From NCBI GenBank assembly GCA_900765165.1, contig CAAFQR010000063.1, positions 1 through 21,731 of the forward strand: 21,731 bases of DNA, given 5' to 3'. The notes beneath the pieces are model-generated. The model saw only the letters and a program-made list of their open reading frames with translations. It was not told where the DNA came from and ran no database searches. Below are positions 21,654-21,731 of the stretch, one piece after another; the first letter of the stretch is position 1, and each line of letters begins with the position of its first letter. This DNA comes from Veillonellaceae bacterium. Its GTDB lineage: Bacteria > Bacillota > Negativicutes > Veillonellales > Veillonellaceae. The position numbers and the translations under genes are program-made.

Positions 21654-21724
21654 AAAAAAAGACCACCGACCGGTATTCCGCGGTCCGGCTCCAATTGCCA
21701 TGTGAGGAATACCAAATCAGTGGT
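21654..21724 (-). terminator. Structured 3' end of an incoming minus-strand transcript
   Basis: Read on the - strand, ACCACTGA (21724-21717) pairs with TCGGTGGT (21669-21662), and GGTATTCC (21713-21706) pairs with GGAATACC (21679-21672). C and seven T follow (21661-21654). The first helix has one pair that is G-U on the - strand but C-A on the + strand, so the - strand is the likely RNA. The 26-base apical loop could hold a small GGC/GCC helix. The source gene is right of the window; it could be a plain terminator or the end of a structured RNA. Confidence 0.7.
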
Positions 21725-21731
21725 TTCTTTA

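Noticed and set aside
21513..21731. tRNA-Leu as an integration site for a mobile element
   Set aside because: No integrase, no direct repeat of the tRNA 3' end and no foreign base composition can be seen before the window ends.

Overview
The window reads as core chromosome of a bacterium in the low-to-mid GC Firmicutes, most likely Negativicutes (Veillonella/Megasphaera/Dialister-like). The reasons are the CcpN-type regulator paired with a PSRP kinase, strong GGAGG ribosome sites, rich use of TTG/TTA leucine codons, and a diderm-compatible set of envelope genes. This placement is an inference from gene content and codon style. Almost everything lies on the + strand; only rpmB is on the - strand. 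No CRISPR array, insertion sequence, prophage gene or replication origin was seen.

Layout. (1) 1-1245: the 3' part of a class A penicillin-binding protein, cut by the window edge. (2) 1370-2578: tyrS, closed by a perfect terminator. (3) 2579-7948: a carbon-flux module. It holds PEP synthase (ppsA) behind a promoter rich in palindromes and direct repeats, then a CcpN-like CBS repressor, the bifunctional kinase/phosphorylase that acts on PEP synthase, and an HD-domain dNTPase (dgt). (4) 7949-8534: a predicted three-way-junction RNA, a terminator shared by convergent genes, rpmB (-), and back-to-back promoters for rpmB and recG. (5) 8535-10598: recG. (6) 10749-16668: a long likely operon of tautomerase, guaB, a WecG/TagA glycosyltransferase, psd, pssA, a membrane GT2 glycosyltransferase and surE. 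(7) 16669-21448: a peptide/acyl-amino-acid use region. An M20D amidohydrolase, a DUF3311 membrane peptide and a sodium:solute symporter are followed by a second, ~82% identical amidohydrolase with its own copy of the same promoter and palindrome. (8) 21456-21731: tRNA-Leu(CAG) with promoter and terminator, then the 3' end of a structured transcript arriving from the right on the - strand.

How the genes fit together. ppsA makes PEP from pyruvate. The CcpN-like protein probably represses it when glycolysis is active, and PSRP switches PpsA itself by phosphorylating the threonine two residues before the catalytic histidine. The guaB-to-surE run joins GMP synthesis, phosphatidylserine/phosphatidylethanolamine synthesis and glycan assembly. 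The amidohydrolase-DUF3311-symporter set looks like an uptake and deacylation unit for an N-acylated amino acid or similar substrate.

I found no clearly new protein system. The most interesting material is non-coding: the ppsA control region, the three-way junction after dgt, the conserved palindrome over the -10 element of both amidohydrolase promoters, the leader hairpin found in only one of them, and the minus-strand structured element after the tRNA.
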